A stretch of 64,000 bases of DNA from Evansella halocellulosilytica (GTDB taxonomy: Bacteria > Bacillota > Bacilli > Bacillales > Salisediminibacteriaceae): positions 3,596,354-3,660,353 of the forward strand of contig NZ_NIST01000001.1 in NCBI RefSeq assembly GCF_002335745.1. Reading direction: 5' to 3'. Positions 54,812 through 63,778 of this stretch are shown here, in pieces. A program made the position numbers and the translations under genes. Under the pieces are notes generated by a model. The model was given only the letters and a program-made list of their open reading frames with translations. It ran no database searches and was not told where the DNA came from. Numbering within the stretch: position 1 is the stretch's first letter; each line of letters begins with the position of its first letter.

Positions 54812-55497
54812 ATGGAGTATAAAGGTGCATCAGCTTATAATGATGATCAATTTTTCAAAAGTTAGTAGGAGAAATCAAGAAGTAAGTCCAAACAATATGA
54901 TTGAAAAACCAATATTTATTGCTTGAAATGATTGGTGATGCTAATTGGGGGACTTTCACCAAAATTATATATCTCTTATGATGGTGTAGAAAGCTCAGGA
55001 AAATATGGTCAAAGAAGCGAATAAAAACCTCAGTGGAACAGTAGGGAAAGTTCAATTTTCGTTGATGGTAACCCAAAATTTTAAAGAGAAACAATATGAT
55101 CAAGTTATTTCTAGATTAGCCTTCCATTATCTAGCCGATTTAAATGAAGTATTTCAACGTGTTCATAATACCCTAGAGGAAACAGAGAAATCATATTTAG
55201 TATTCAGCATCCTGTTATACTTTCATCAATAAAAAAGTGCATCTGCTTCTACAACTAAAACAAATTGGATTGTTAAAGATTTTTTTAATGTGGTGAGCGA
55301 GTTGAACAGTGAATCAATAAAATAGTAGTTAAATATCATCGAAAAATTGAAGAATAGTTTCAACTGTTAAAGCAAGTGGGGTTAAGATTGACAATATTAG
55401 AGAAGATACTCCTAAAATTGAACAATGTAATAGTGAAAGTGAATATAAACGTCAAATGAGGATTGCACTATTTTGAATGTTTTCTTGTGAAAAGTAG
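54812..55497 (+). pseudogene. decayed SAM-dependent methyltransferase
   Basis: Pieces in all three frames line up in order as a class I methyltransferase. They read YNDDQFFKS, then SPNNMIEKPIF, then SSENMVKEANKNLSG, then QYDQVISRLAFHYLADLNEVF, then TNWIVKDFF, then VVKYHRKIEE and KRQMRIALF. At least four frameshifts and several stops break it. A start with AGGTGG upstream remains at 54812. The only long intact piece is 55005-55232. It is not functional. Confidence 0.8.
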
Positions 55498-55872
55498 CAA
55501 GTTTTCTAACCATAACAATACAGGTGCTTAAATTTGATTAACAGCATCAAAGAGGTCTTCGATCGAAGCTTCGTTTATTTGATTGATACTCCTTTGAGGT
55601 CTTCTTTAACTAAATCTTTCTATATAAGTGTGTATCTCCATTAAGGACGCGATTGTTAAACAATAAATAAAAGAATGTACGGACCTTTAACAGTTATACA
55701 CATACAAATATTACCATCACCCCTGTTTTTACAGGTATCTTATAGAACTCCTATACGATAGGTTTTAAAACATTAAAATAGTGGTATAGTTCATCGATAA
55801 AGAGTTCAACAATAGTAGGGAAACTTTATCGTAAAAAAAGCTTATTTCGTTCATATAGAAAGGGTGACAATG
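55498..55872. other. AT-rich gap without a gene
   Basis: No frame with a ribosome site is seen. CAAAGAGGTCTTC (55547-55559) and CTTTGAGGTCTTC (about 55591) are near-identical and stand about 44 bases apart; their meaning is unknown. Confidence 0.3.
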
Positions 55873-56523
55873 ATGAAAGTTCTTATTGTTGGAGCAAATG
55901 GCCAAATTGGCAAACATCTTGTATCATATATTCAGGGAAGCAATAACCTAGAAGCAAAAGCAATGATTCGTAAGCAGGAGCAGGCATCCTTTTTTGAAAA
56001 TTTAGGAGCTGAAACTGTAGTCGTCGATCTCGAAGACGACATTGACACGATTGCAAAAGCTGCCGAGGGATGTGATGCGGTCGTATTCACAGCAGGTTCT
56101 GGGCCACATACAGGAAAAGATAAAACAATTTTAATCGACTTGGATGGTGCTGTAAAAACCATTGAAGCAGCTAAAGTTGCTGGAGTGAAGCGGTTTATTA
56201 TGATTAGCTCGTTTGACACAAGACGTGAAGCAATCCAAGAAGCTCCATCGTCCTTTTCACCGTATGTTGCCGCAAAACATTATGCAGATGAATGGTTGAA
56301 GGCAACAAATTTGGATTATACGATCATACATCCTGGCATGCTAACAAATGATAAAGCAACAGGACAAGTAGAAGTAGGACATGATTTGGATGTTGCTGAA
56401 ATTCCGAGAGAAGACGTGGCTAATGTCATCGTTGCAAGTTTAGAAAATGAGTCTACGATTGGAAAAGAGTTTCAAGTCGTAACTGGAGCGAAAGCATTAA
56501 AGGATTCTATAAAATCTATTTAA
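55873..56523 (+). CDS. NAD(P)-binding atypical SDR protein (YhfK-like)
   Basis: A 216-residue Rossmann protein. GANGQIGKHLV is the NAD(P) loop, VVFTAGSGPHTGKD follows strand 4, and FIMISSFDTR / YVAAKHYADEWL are the Ser and Tyr-x3-Lys-like positions of NmrA/YhfK-type proteins. It may be a flavin/quinone reductase-like or sugar-epimerase-like enzyme; the substrate is unknown. GTG 55864 and ATGs at 55870 and 55873 are in frame; 55873 has the best distance from AAAGGGTG. Confidence 0.85.
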   Translation: MKVLIVGANGQIGKHLVSYIQGSNNLEAKAMIRKQEQASFFENLGAETVVVDLEDDIDTIAKAAEGCDAVVFTAGSGPHTGKDKTILIDLDGAVKTIEAAKVAGVKRFIMISSFDTRREAIQEAPSSFSPYVAAKHYADEWLKATNLDYTIIHPGMLTNDKATGQVEVGHDLDVAEIPREDVANVIVASLENESTIGKEFQVVTGAKALKDSIKSI

Positions 56524-56551
56524 CTCTATCAAAGTTTTTTACTTCATGTAG

Positions 56552-56600
56552 AAGACAATTTGCTCATCGAGTGAATTGTCTTTTATTTTTTTAAAAAAGG
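56552..56600 (+). terminator. terminator of the YhfK-like gene
   Basis: AAGACAATT pairs with AATTGTCTT around a 13-base loop, followed by TTATTTTTTT. Confidence 0.88.
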
Positions 56601-56718
56601 GGCTGTGTAAAACCAATGAAGTATTCATAAATGTCATTTAACATAAAAAGAAGTATACTATAATTTAGATTTTGATCAACTAGTTACCATAGGTAGATAA
56701 CTAAAGGAGAGCTTTATT

Positions 56719-57708
56719 TTGGAAGGAAATTGCATTCGATATTATAACTTTGGCAATCCGAAAGATGTATTAAAAATGGAGAAGCGGGGTATTAATCCAT
56801 TATTAGAAGAGGAAATCCTTGTGCGTATGATAACTGCACCAATTAACCCATCTGATCTCATCCCAATAACTGGTGCATATTCTCATCGTATTGATTTACC
56901 TCATATACCTGGATATGAAGGTGTTGGTATTGTCGTTGATGTTGGTCGCTCCGTTCCGAAAAGTCTTATTGGTAAACGTGTCCTTCCTCTTAGAGGAGAA
57001 GGGACGTGGCAGGAATACGTTAAAACATCAGCAAAATATGCCATTCAAATACCTGCGACAATTGATGATGATCTTGCAGCACAATTATACATCAATCCAG
57101 TAACAGCTTGGCTTACATGTACAGAAACTTTAAAATTAAAACCAGATGATACGTTACTAGTAAATGCATGTGGATCTGCTATCGGACATATTTTCGTACA
57201 ATTATCTAACATACTAGGGTTTCGTCTTATTGCTATTACGAGAAATGACGATTATACAAAAGAATTGCTTAAACTTGGTGCGTCTCATGTCATCAATACG
57301 TCAGTGACACCGTTATACAATACCGTGATGGAATTAACAAAAGGAGTAGGTGCGACAGCGGCTATTGATTCCGTAGGTGGTAAAGATGGTTCAGAATTAG
57401 CTTTTTGCGTTCGACCAAACGGAGTTTTTTTAACGATTGGTTTATTATCTGGTATACCAATAAACTGGAGTGATATTTCAAAAAGGACAAATATTGAGGT
57501 TAAATTGTTCCACCTTCGATACTGGAACGCGAAAGTATCCGTCCAAACGTGGCAAGACACATTCAATCATATAATCACACTGCTCAAAGGTGATCATTTA
57601 CAACTAAAGTACTCACGAGCTAAGTATAAGTTAGAGGATGTTAACAAAGCTGTTCAGATTGCTGAATCACCGAGCCATCATAAAGGGAAAATACTTTTAA
57701 CATATTGA
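56719..57708 (+). CDS. MDR-family quinone/enoyl reductase-like oxidoreductase
   Basis: A 329-residue zinc-independent medium-chain reductase. The N-terminal fold (NPSDLIPITGAY, PHIPGYEGVGIVVDVG) and the nucleotide-binding region with ACGSAIGHIFVQL match the quinone oxidoreductase / mitochondrial enoyl reductase subgroup. No zinc cysteines are seen. The start is TTG, eight bases after AAAGGAGA. The substrate is unknown. It is monocistronic between two terminators. Confidence 0.83.
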   Translation: MEGNCIRYYNFGNPKDVLKMEKRGINPLLEEEILVRMITAPINPSDLIPITGAYSHRIDLPHIPGYEGVGIVVDVGRSVPKSLIGKRVLPLRGEGTWQEYVKTSAKYAIQIPATIDDDLAAQLYINPVTAWLTCTETLKLKPDDTLLVNACGSAIGHIFVQLSNILGFRLIAITRNDDYTKELLKLGASHVINTSVTPLYNTVMELTKGVGATAAIDSVGGKDGSELAFCVRPNGVFLTIGLLSGIPINWSDISKRTNIEVKLFHLRYWNAKVSVQTWQDTFNHIITLLKGDHLQLKYSRAKYKLEDVNKAVQIAESPSHHKGKILLTY

Positions 57709-57709
57709 C

Positions 57710-57735
57710 GATCTCGCCATAGCGGGATCTTTTTT
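57710..57735 (+). terminator. terminator of the MDR gene
   Basis: GATCTCGC pairs with GCGGGATC (one G-T) around a 4-base loop, followed by six T. Confidence 0.88.
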
Positions 57736-57787
57736 AGTTATAGATGTGTCTTTTTCTTAATTTTTCTTTCATGAACCTAAAAACTTT

Positions 57788-57842
57788 CCGTTAACCTATT
57801 GACAATTCACGTTAACATTCTTTACATTTGTAATATGTTAAC
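57788..57842. promoter_or_regulatory. BirA-like operator with three GTTAAC half-sites
   Basis: GTTAAC occurs at 57790-57795, 57811-57816 and 57837-57842. The first pair has a 15-base spacer, as in the Firmicutes biotin operator, and spans a TTGACA (57799-57804). The third site with ACATGA could extend binding. It controls bioB, 150 bases downstream. Confidence 0.65.
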
Positions 57843-57993
57843 ATGAAAATAAAATCGGTTTACAATGCATATTTCTAGCTACAAAGGAGATCTATTTATC
57901 TTTAAGAATTATGAAGTCACTGAGATCAGACGAGGCAAATGATGTAAAAAAATAATTTCACCAAAACTTATTAAGTCAAATGGAGGTTATGAA

Positions 57994-59001
57994 ATGAATA
58001 GATGGGTGGAGCTTGCAAATAAGGTTTTAAGCGGTGAGAGTATAACAAATGAAGAGGCACTTTCAATATTAGAATGCCCGAACGATGATGTTTTACAACT
58101 GATGCATGCTTCATTTCAAGTTAGAAAACGGTACTTTGGGAATAAAGTAAAACTGAATATGATCATGAATGCTAAATCAGGCCTTTGTCCTGAGAATTGT
58201 GGATATTGTTCTCAATCCTCCATTTCAAACGCACCAATTGATACATATAAAATGGTAGATAAAGAGACGCTGTTTAAGGGAGCAAAGCGAGCACACGATT
58301 TAAATATCGGTACATATTGTATTGTCGCAAGTGGACGTGGGCCTTCAAATAAAGAGATCGATAAGGTCGTAGACGCAGTAAAAGAAATAAAAGAACGATA
58401 TGGATTGAAAATCTGTGCCTGTCTTGGATTATTAAAGCCTGAGCAAGCGTTACAGCTTAAAGAAGCAGGAGTTGACCGATACAACCATAATCTTAATACT
58501 TCGGAAAGAAATCATTTGAATATCACGACTTCACATACGTATGACGATCGAGTCAACACGGTCGAAATAGTAAAAAGTTCCGGTATATCTCCTTGCTCAG
58601 GTGTCATTGTTGGGATGAAAGAATCGAAGCAAGATGTCATTGATATGGCAAATAGTTTAAAAGAGTTAGATGCAGATTCAATTCCAGTTAACTTTTTACA
58701 CGCAGTCGATGGGACACCGTTAGAAGGAGTAAATGAATTAACCCCAATGTATTGCTTAAAGGTGTTAGCACTTTTCCGATTTGTTAACCCTACGAAGGAA
58801 ATTCGCATTTCAGGTGGAAGAGAAGTAAACTTACGCTCGTTACAGCCTCTAGGACTTTACGCAGCAAACTCTATTTTTGTAGGAGATTACTTAACCACCG
58901 CAGGTCAAGAAGATTCGGAAGATCATCAGATGCTGCTAGATTTAGGGTTTGAAGTTGAAAGTGTTGAAGAAATGAAAAACAATATCGCTGCAGGGAAATA
59001 A
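57994..59001 (+). CDS. bioB: biotin synthase
   Basis: A 335-residue radical-SAM enzyme that inserts sulfur into dethiobiotin. Cys65, Cys69 and Cys72 (CPENCGYC) bind the 4Fe-4S cluster; YNHNLNTSERNH and the Arg in EIRISGGREVNLR belong to the second cluster site. It is a stand-alone bioB, without other bio genes nearby, under a BirA-like operator. The start follows TGGAGGTT. A hairpin and T run follow. Confidence 0.95.
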   Translation: MNRWVELANKVLSGESITNEEALSILECPNDDVLQLMHASFQVRKRYFGNKVKLNMIMNAKSGLCPENCGYCSQSSISNAPIDTYKMVDKETLFKGAKRAHDLNIGTYCIVASGRGPSNKEIDKVVDAVKEIKERYGLKICACLGLLKPEQALQLKEAGVDRYNHNLNTSERNHLNITTSHTYDDRVNTVEIVKSSGISPCSGVIVGMKESKQDVIDMANSLKELDADSIPVNFLHAVDGTPLEGVNELTPMYCLKVLALFRFVNPTKEIRISGGREVNLRSLQPLGLYAANSIFVGDYLTTAGQEDSEDHQMLLDLGFEVESVEEMKNNIAAGK

Positions 59002-59081
59002 CGAAGTAAAAAGTAAATTCTAGAGAACTTACGAGCTAGCTATACAAAAAGTGTACTAGAATAGGGTTTGGCACATCGTTC

Positions 59082-59105
59082 ACCTTGGTTCCGAAAGGTT
59101 TTTTT
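59082..59105 (+). terminator. terminator of bioB
   Basis: ACCTT pairs with AAGGT around an 8-base loop, followed by seven T. Confidence 0.65.
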
Positions 59106-59213
59106 ATCCCTGGCAATACATAAATCATCAGTTTAAGCTTGCTACACTTCAAGCAAACATTCACCCGCAAACTCTTTAGGAGAATGCGCGTATTTTTAAT
59201 TTTGGGTCGTATT

Positions 59214-59649
59214 TTATATTCTCATTGTGTCTGAGCGCCAATGTTTAATATTAGAACGTATTTCAGCAGAATTTAAATTCTCAGCTGCTGCACGTTCACA
59301 CAATTCTGGAAATTCATCATCTGATGAATTTCGGAGTGCGATGATCTGGGAAATTTTGAGCATAGGGCTAAGTTCTTGTCCGGTTAATCGATAATGTCGA
59401 AACTGCTCTTCCATACGAATTATCCGATCTTGGGTTTTAGTCGCGTACCTTCTGATGATTGTTACTGCAAAAACGAGACACAGGGAGAAAAGTAAGAGAA
59501 GGGAGGCATTTGCGATGTTTTGTTCACTGCTTAGAACCTGAATCCAATTGACAACAGACCATACTAGCACAATAATCGCTAGGGGTGCGGTAATAAAAGT
59601 GATACATAACATGAAAACGCATCGATCTACCGTTCGGGCTATTTTTCAT
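59214..59649 (-). pseudogene. DUF6526 membrane protein, frameshifted near the start
   Basis: The main frame (59612 down) encodes two hydrophobic segments and a C-terminal part with QDRIIRMEEQFRHYRL and DDEFPELCERAAAENL, typical of DUF6526. A good start, AAAGGAG with ATG at 59649, lies in another frame and reads KNSPNGRSMRFHVMYHF; removing one T from the T4 run (plus-strand A run 59595-59598) joins it to ITAPLAIIV. The restored protein is 144 residues. This is either a sequencing error or a fresh mutation; an internal ATG at 59612 lacks a ribosome site. Confidence 0.7.
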
Positions 59650-59746
59650 ATCGAATCTCCTTTTTCTATTTTTTATTATTAATTATATTCTTAATAATAA
59701 TAATAATGGAATTTGTTAAGGGAATATGAGGGAAAATTGTACACTT

Positions 59747-59878
59747 TATGAACGATTTCTATTACGAAGTAAAACGATTGGAATGAACCTTAAGGTAAGA
59801 ACAGGAGAATTATATGCTCTTCTAGGTCCAAATGGTGCAGGTAAGACAGCTGGAAGAAACTCATCCATGGCTCGCTGA
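59747..59878 (+). pseudogene. fragment of an ABC transporter ATPase
   Basis: An in-frame stretch reads KTIGMNLKVRTGELYALLGP followed by NGAGKT, the Walker A loop, and then stops at TGA. It has no start and nothing of the rest of the ATPase. The following bases to 60088 show no gene. Confidence 0.65.
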
Positions 59879-60088
59879 AATTGCATGAGATACGACCTCC
59901 AAAATGTATAATTATTTGGACGATCCAATACATATTATATCCCGGACATAGGAATTGAGAGGACGTGATCGTAAGTTATCTAAACGGTCACCAAGATTAT
60001 CGTCAACTTTTTGGGAGGGGAAGAAGTTCTTAAAATGAAAATTATTAGAACTTGAGGAAGTTGTTATTGCTCTCTGTTGAGTTTCGAC

Positions 60089-60113
60089 TTTAGTTTACAT
60101 AATATATATTATA
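60089..60113 (-). repeat. TTAGTTTACATAATA motif, copy 1
   Basis: TTTAGTTTACATAATA then TATATTAT matches two other sites at 61041 and 61712, all in the same orientation. Here no intact gene is nearby; it may have served a lost gene. Confidence 0.4.
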
Positions 60114-60212
60114 GGAACCAATTGATTAAAATAATATTTAGTCTCAATTGAAAAGTATACTTAAAGTTTTGAGACAAAATGAAAAATTTTTCCTGTATTT
60201 ATCTAAGTCATT

Positions 60213-61016
60213 TTAATAATAATACGCACCGTAAATTTCGATTGGCTTTGCACTAATTTTCGGATCATACGATACTGCAAATGGTCGTTCACCTTTAGTA
60301 CGAATAATTTGTTTCAAATAATCATTATTCTTTGCAGTGAAAAATCGATAGTTTACTTCATTTACTTGAATATTCATTCCTTGTTCATTCCAGGCATTTA
60401 TTTTAGTTTTAACAATTTTATATGAATCATTAAATAATAAACACCATTGATTTGCTGTATTCGCTGCATCGTTCACGACAAAATCAATTGCTTGTATCGC
60501 TCTTGATTCATTTTCATTCGTGATAATGGTATGTTCTTTTAAAGCTTTGAAACGTTCTGCGTCAGTTTGTTCCCATTGTATGTAAAATGGCAACGGTAAT
60601 GTTAATGCATCATGCTGAATAATAAAAAGCATTTGCCAATAAATCCAATCTCCATTTGACGTTTTTCTTTCACCATTAAAAATCTCTGTCTGGCCGAATC
60701 CTTTCCCATGAAGGTTTTCTCTTAACTGATGAAGGTTATTTGTTCTAAAACATAATTGTCCTAATCCTTCACTAATTGTTATATCATTGCACAGTCTTGA
60801 AATTAACGGATTTGTTGAACGTTTTGCAACCGCTTCATCGTTAACAGCTAAAAATTCTAAATAGCTCGTTTTACTATAATATAAACTGTTATGAGTTCCC
60901 CAAATGTGATGATTTCCGCCATTAACCGCATGAAGTCCAAAATTTCTTAAAACTTCTTTTGCATCTTCAGGTGAACGATCGATAAAATGAACGAGATGAT
61001 CAAATTCAATATTCAT
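60213..61016 (-). CDS. VOC-superfamily (glyoxalase-like) protein
   Basis: A 267-residue protein starting NIEFDHLVHFIDRSPEDA, the first strand of a glyoxalase-like domain with a His in the metal position (DHLVHF). HHIWGTHNSLYYSKTSYLEFLAV completes module one; a second, diverged module follows. Similar Bacillus proteins are annotated as glyoxalase-like domain proteins without known substrate. The frame opens at 61040, but the ATG at 61016 follows AGAGGGGGAGAGG. The TTAGTTTACATAATA motif lies 25 bases upstream. Confidence 0.82.
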   Translation of the reverse strand: MNIEFDHLVHFIDRSPEDAKEVLRNFGLHAVNGGNHHIWGTHNSLYYSKTSYLEFLAVNDEAVAKRSTNPLISRLCNDITISEGLGQLCFRTNNLHQLRENLHGKGFGQTEIFNGERKTSNGDWIYWQMLFIIQHDALTLPLPFYIQWEQTDAERFKALKEHTIITNENESRAIQAIDFVVNDAANTANQWCLLFNDSYKIVKTKINAWNEQGMNIQVNEVNYRFFTAKNNDYLKQIIRTKGERPFAVSYDPKISAKPIEIYGAYYY

Positions 61017-61040
61017 AACCCTCTCCCCCTCTTTAAACAT

Positions 61041-61063
61041 TTTAGTTTACATAATATTATTAT
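61041..61063 (-). promoter_or_regulatory. TTAGTTTACATAATA motif, copy 2, before the VOC gene
   Basis: TTTAGTTTACATAATATTAT lies directly upstream of the VOC ribosome site. Its complement has -10-like TATTAT. It may be a shared promoter/operator. Confidence 0.4.
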
Positions 61064-61512
61064 TGTTTACTTATTCGTCTGTTTATTTTAGTAAAACATA
61101 GCCTCCCGACTTTCTTCTTTTCTAATACTCTCATCTGCCCTATTAAAAGCTTCGAGATCAATGTTTATACCACATTCTCTTGACAGCAAGTTGATTGAAT
61201 GATGAGAAACATAACCTTTCTACCTTTCCTCTATTTATACAGCATAATATCCACGCTATTTTCTATTCAGGTTACATTACTTTCTTCCATTACTTCTGGC
61301 GCTTCATTAGAATGACAACCTACACAGGCAAAATAAATCCCTTATATATTATTATATATATAATTCCATATCCCTTCTTAAACAACTCTTTTACTTACCT
61401 TAGGACACACCTCACATTCCTAATTATATGGATCCAATTGTTGAATAAACAAGATAGACAGTTGAGCTCTCACTATATACGAAACTCTAATCTCTTAATC
61501 ATATACATGAAC
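61064..61512. other. gap with only short unexplained frames
   Basis: On the minus strand a frame ending at 61088 reads SRECGINIDLEAFNRADESI and looks protein-like but lacks a start and ribosome site. Long plus-strand frames here are AT-rich and unconvincing. No RNA gene is seen. Confidence 0.3.
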
Positions 61513-61541
61513 AAAAACCCCAAGCTTTATTTAGCTTGAGG
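61513..61541 (-). terminator. terminator after the small membrane peptide gene
   Basis: On the minus strand CCTCAAGCT pairs with AGCTTGGGG (one A-G mismatch) around 6 bases and is followed by TTTTT. Confidence 0.75.
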
Positions 61542-61602
61542 TTTCTTAACATTTTTACACTAGAACAACTAGTGCTTCCCCTCTCTCTCTACTTTTAATT
61601 GA

Positions 61603-61692
61603 TTAAGAAAATTGTAGAATGACATAACCAATTATCGCTGCCCATGTTAACAATCCAAAAGTAAAAATGACTTTTACTAAGTTTGCTTTCAC
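61603..61692 (-). CDS. 29-residue membrane peptide
   Basis: A GTG at 61692 follows AAAGGTGAGG and opens a 29-codon frame reading KANLVKVIFTFGLLTWAAII then GYVILQFS. It is a single membrane helix with a basic N-terminus. It lies 69 bases behind the ABC permease stop on the same strand and before a terminator. It could be a small subunit or regulator of the ABC transporter, or an independent toxin-like peptide; nothing decides this. Confidence 0.5.
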   Translation of the reverse strand: MKANLVKVIFTFGLLTWAAIIGYVILQFS

Positions 61693-61711
61693 TTTCCTCA
61701 CCTTTTGTTTT

Positions 61712-61735
61712 ATTAGTTTACATAATAATATTATG
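61712..61735 (-). promoter_or_regulatory. TTAGTTTACATAATA motif, copy 3, before the small peptide gene
   Basis: ATTAGTTTACATAATAATAT lies about 20 bases upstream of the small peptide start, as in copy 2. This suggests the peptide has its own promoter and shares control with the VOC gene. Confidence 0.4.
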
Positions 61736-61761
61736 GTCTTTCTATAAAATTGTAAAGAACT

Positions 61762-63048
61762 TTATGCTTCTCTTCTTAATGCAGATAATACATTGACATT
61801 TGTTGCCTTCGATGCTGGTCGATATCCAGAAATCATCGCAACTCCAACACTAATCAACACAGAGATAATGACAAGTTCAATCGGTATTGAAGAAAATACA
61901 AAGTCAATTTCTGGTGTATCGGTCACTGATTCTAATATGAGTGGAATAATAAAGTTTGCAGCATAACTGACTACGTAGGAGATAAGAACACCAAATACCG
62001 ATCCGATAATACCAATATATGCACTTTCCATTAAAAACATTTTTTTAATATGTGCTGGATTCGCTCCTAATGCTTTCATCACTCCTATCTCATGTGTTCG
62101 TTCGGTTACAGCCATCGTCATTGTATTGAAAATTCCAATGGAAGCAATTAATACAGCAATCGTTCCAACAAAAATTAATCCTGCTTTAAATGCATTAAAA
62201 AATAAATTCATATTGCTTATTTCTTCTGATATTGAATAAACGTAAAAACCATGTTCCTTCAATGCTGAGGTTACCGATTCAACATGTTCAATATTACCTA
62301 CATGTGCTGCAACATTGTCAAAAGTATCAAATCTCTCTTCCGCATCATTTGTTACTGTTAAAAACTCTTCTTTCCACTCCTGGGATGTATAGAGTCCGCG
62401 GTCTTCCATCCAATCTCTTGTTGGCTCCTCTTTCACTCCAACAATCGTAAATTCATATGTCTCAACTTCATCTCCAGATTCAAGGTCTTGCAAAGTAACT
62501 TGAATCGTTTCACCGAGTAACTCTCCTTCATATGTCGGTATTTGATCATCTTGCTCTGTACTTGAAGGTTCTTCATCTTGATCCATTAAAACTTCTCTAA
62601 AATCATATCCAACGATCACTTCATCTTTTGCTTTAGGATACTCCCCTTCAATCAATTTTACATTTGCTTGTTCAGCTTTATCCATATTGATAAGTTCTAC
62701 GCGTGTCATGCCTTCATACTCTTCATTTAACGATACCGTAACACCGGATGATAAAGAATCTGTCGTTAAAACAGCCACTACATGTTCTGTCTGTTCAATT
62801 ACGTTAACATCTTCTGTACTTAATCGCTCATGCTCGTTAGTTTCTTCTTTTCCATAAATACTTACTTCTGTTAATGATTGATATGACGTTGCTTCATCCA
62901 TGATGCTTCCTTGTAGACCAAAACCTATTGAAGCTAAAACGATAAGAAATGAACAGCCCATCGTTGTTGCTAAAATCGTCATAAAGACTCTTAGTTTGTT
63001 CTTCTTCATATTGCTTCGCACCATTCGTATTTGATCATTTAACTTCAA
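61762..63048 (-). CDS. ABC transporter permease (FtsX/MacB type)
   Basis: A 428-residue permease with one N-terminal helix (KLRVFMTILATTMGCSFLIV), a large acidic extracytoplasmic domain (about residues 45-280) and three C-terminal helices with MTMAVTERTHEIGVMKALGA, the FtsX-domain coupling segment. Such proteins handle peptides, lipids or envelope stress signals rather than nutrient uptake. It overlaps the ATPase stop by ATGA, so the pair is translationally coupled. The acidic external domain fits a salt-adapted organism. Confidence 0.9.
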   Translation of the reverse strand: MKLNDQIRMVRSNMKKNKLRVFMTILATTMGCSFLIVLASIGFGLQGSIMDEATSYQSLTEVSIYGKEETNEHERLSTEDVNVIEQTEHVVAVLTTDSLSSGVTVSLNEEYEGMTRVELINMDKAEQANVKLIEGEYPKAKDEVIVGYDFREVLMDQDEEPSSTEQDDQIPTYEGELLGETIQVTLQDLESGDEVETYEFTIVGVKEEPTRDWMEDRGLYTSQEWKEEFLTVTNDAEERFDTFDNVAAHVGNIEHVESVTSALKEHGFYVYSISEEISNMNLFFNAFKAGLIFVGTIAVLIASIGIFNTMTMAVTERTHEIGVMKALGANPAHIKKMFLMESAYIGIIGSVFGVLISYVVSYAANFIIPLILESVTDTPEIDFVFSSIPIELVIISVLISVGVAMISGYRPASKATNVNVLSALRREA

Positions 63049-63740
63049 TTGACCACACCTCTTTCTTGTGTTAAAACTCCATCATGTAGTGTCAATGTCC
63101 GGTTAGCAATTTTTGCAACTTCTACATCGTGTGTAATGATTAAAAATGTAATCCCTTCTTCTCTATTTAATTCCTTAATAAAATCAAGGATCGTCTCTTC
63201 TGTCTCTGAATCTAAGCTTCCTGTAGGTTCATCAGCAAAGATCATTTTCGGATTCGTTATTAACGCCCTGCCGATACTGACACGTTGTTGCTGTCCCCCG
63301 GACAGCTCATTCGGATAATGATTGGCGTGTGTATCCAGTCCAATCCGGTCAAGCATCTGCAGGACAAGCTTTTTTCGTTCATGTTTTTGTATCCCCTTTA
63401 GTGTTAATGGCAGTTCAATATTTTCAAAGGCAGTTAAGCTAGGGATAAGCTCGTAGTTTTGAAAAACAAAACCGAGGTGCTCTAAACGAAATTCAGCCCA
63501 ATCCTTTTCATTAAAAGGGGTCATATCCGTTTCCATATATTCAATAAAACCAGACTCAGGTGTAATATATCCTGAAAGCAAGTTTAACAATGTTGATTTC
63601 CCTGAACCACTTTTTCCGACGATCGATACAATTTCCCCAGGATTAACTTCCATATTCACATCTTTAAGTACCGGTACAGTCGTTTCTTTTCCTTTTTTTC
63701 CAATCTTATAAGAATAATACAAATGATGTACATGAATCAT
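63045..63740 (-). CDS. ABC transporter ATP-binding protein (MacB/LolD type)
   Basis: A 231-residue ATPase. Walker A GKSGSGKST (42-50), Q-loop in FVFQNYELIP, signature LSGGQ (146-150), Walker B MIFADEPTGS and the H-loop ITHDVEV are all intact. The length and sequence fit the LolD/MacB group that pairs with FtsX-type permeases. The start follows AGGAGG. A YtrA-like operator stands upstream. Confidence 0.93.
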   Translation of the reverse strand: MIHVHHLYYSYKIGKKGKETTVPVLKDVNMEVNPGEIVSIVGKSGSGKSTLLNLLSGYITPESGFIEYMETDMTPFNEKDWAEFRLEHLGFVFQNYELIPSLTAFENIELPLTLKGIQKHERKKLVLQMLDRIGLDTHANHYPNELSGGQQQRVSIGRALITNPKMIFADEPTGSLDSETEETILDFIKELNREEGITFLIITHDVEVAKIANRTLTLHDGVLTQERGVVN

Positions 63741-63778
63741 TGCAAAACCTCCTAATCGTATGCACGATATTATATGTG

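Noticed and set aside
57905-57955. Short frames in the bioB leader as a leader peptide
   Set aside because: The nearby ribosome-like AAAGGAG is too far from the ATG, and no regulatory codons are seen.
61195-61539. A 114-codon plus-strand frame
   Set aside because: AT-driven composition, no ribosome site, and it runs through a clear minus-strand terminator.
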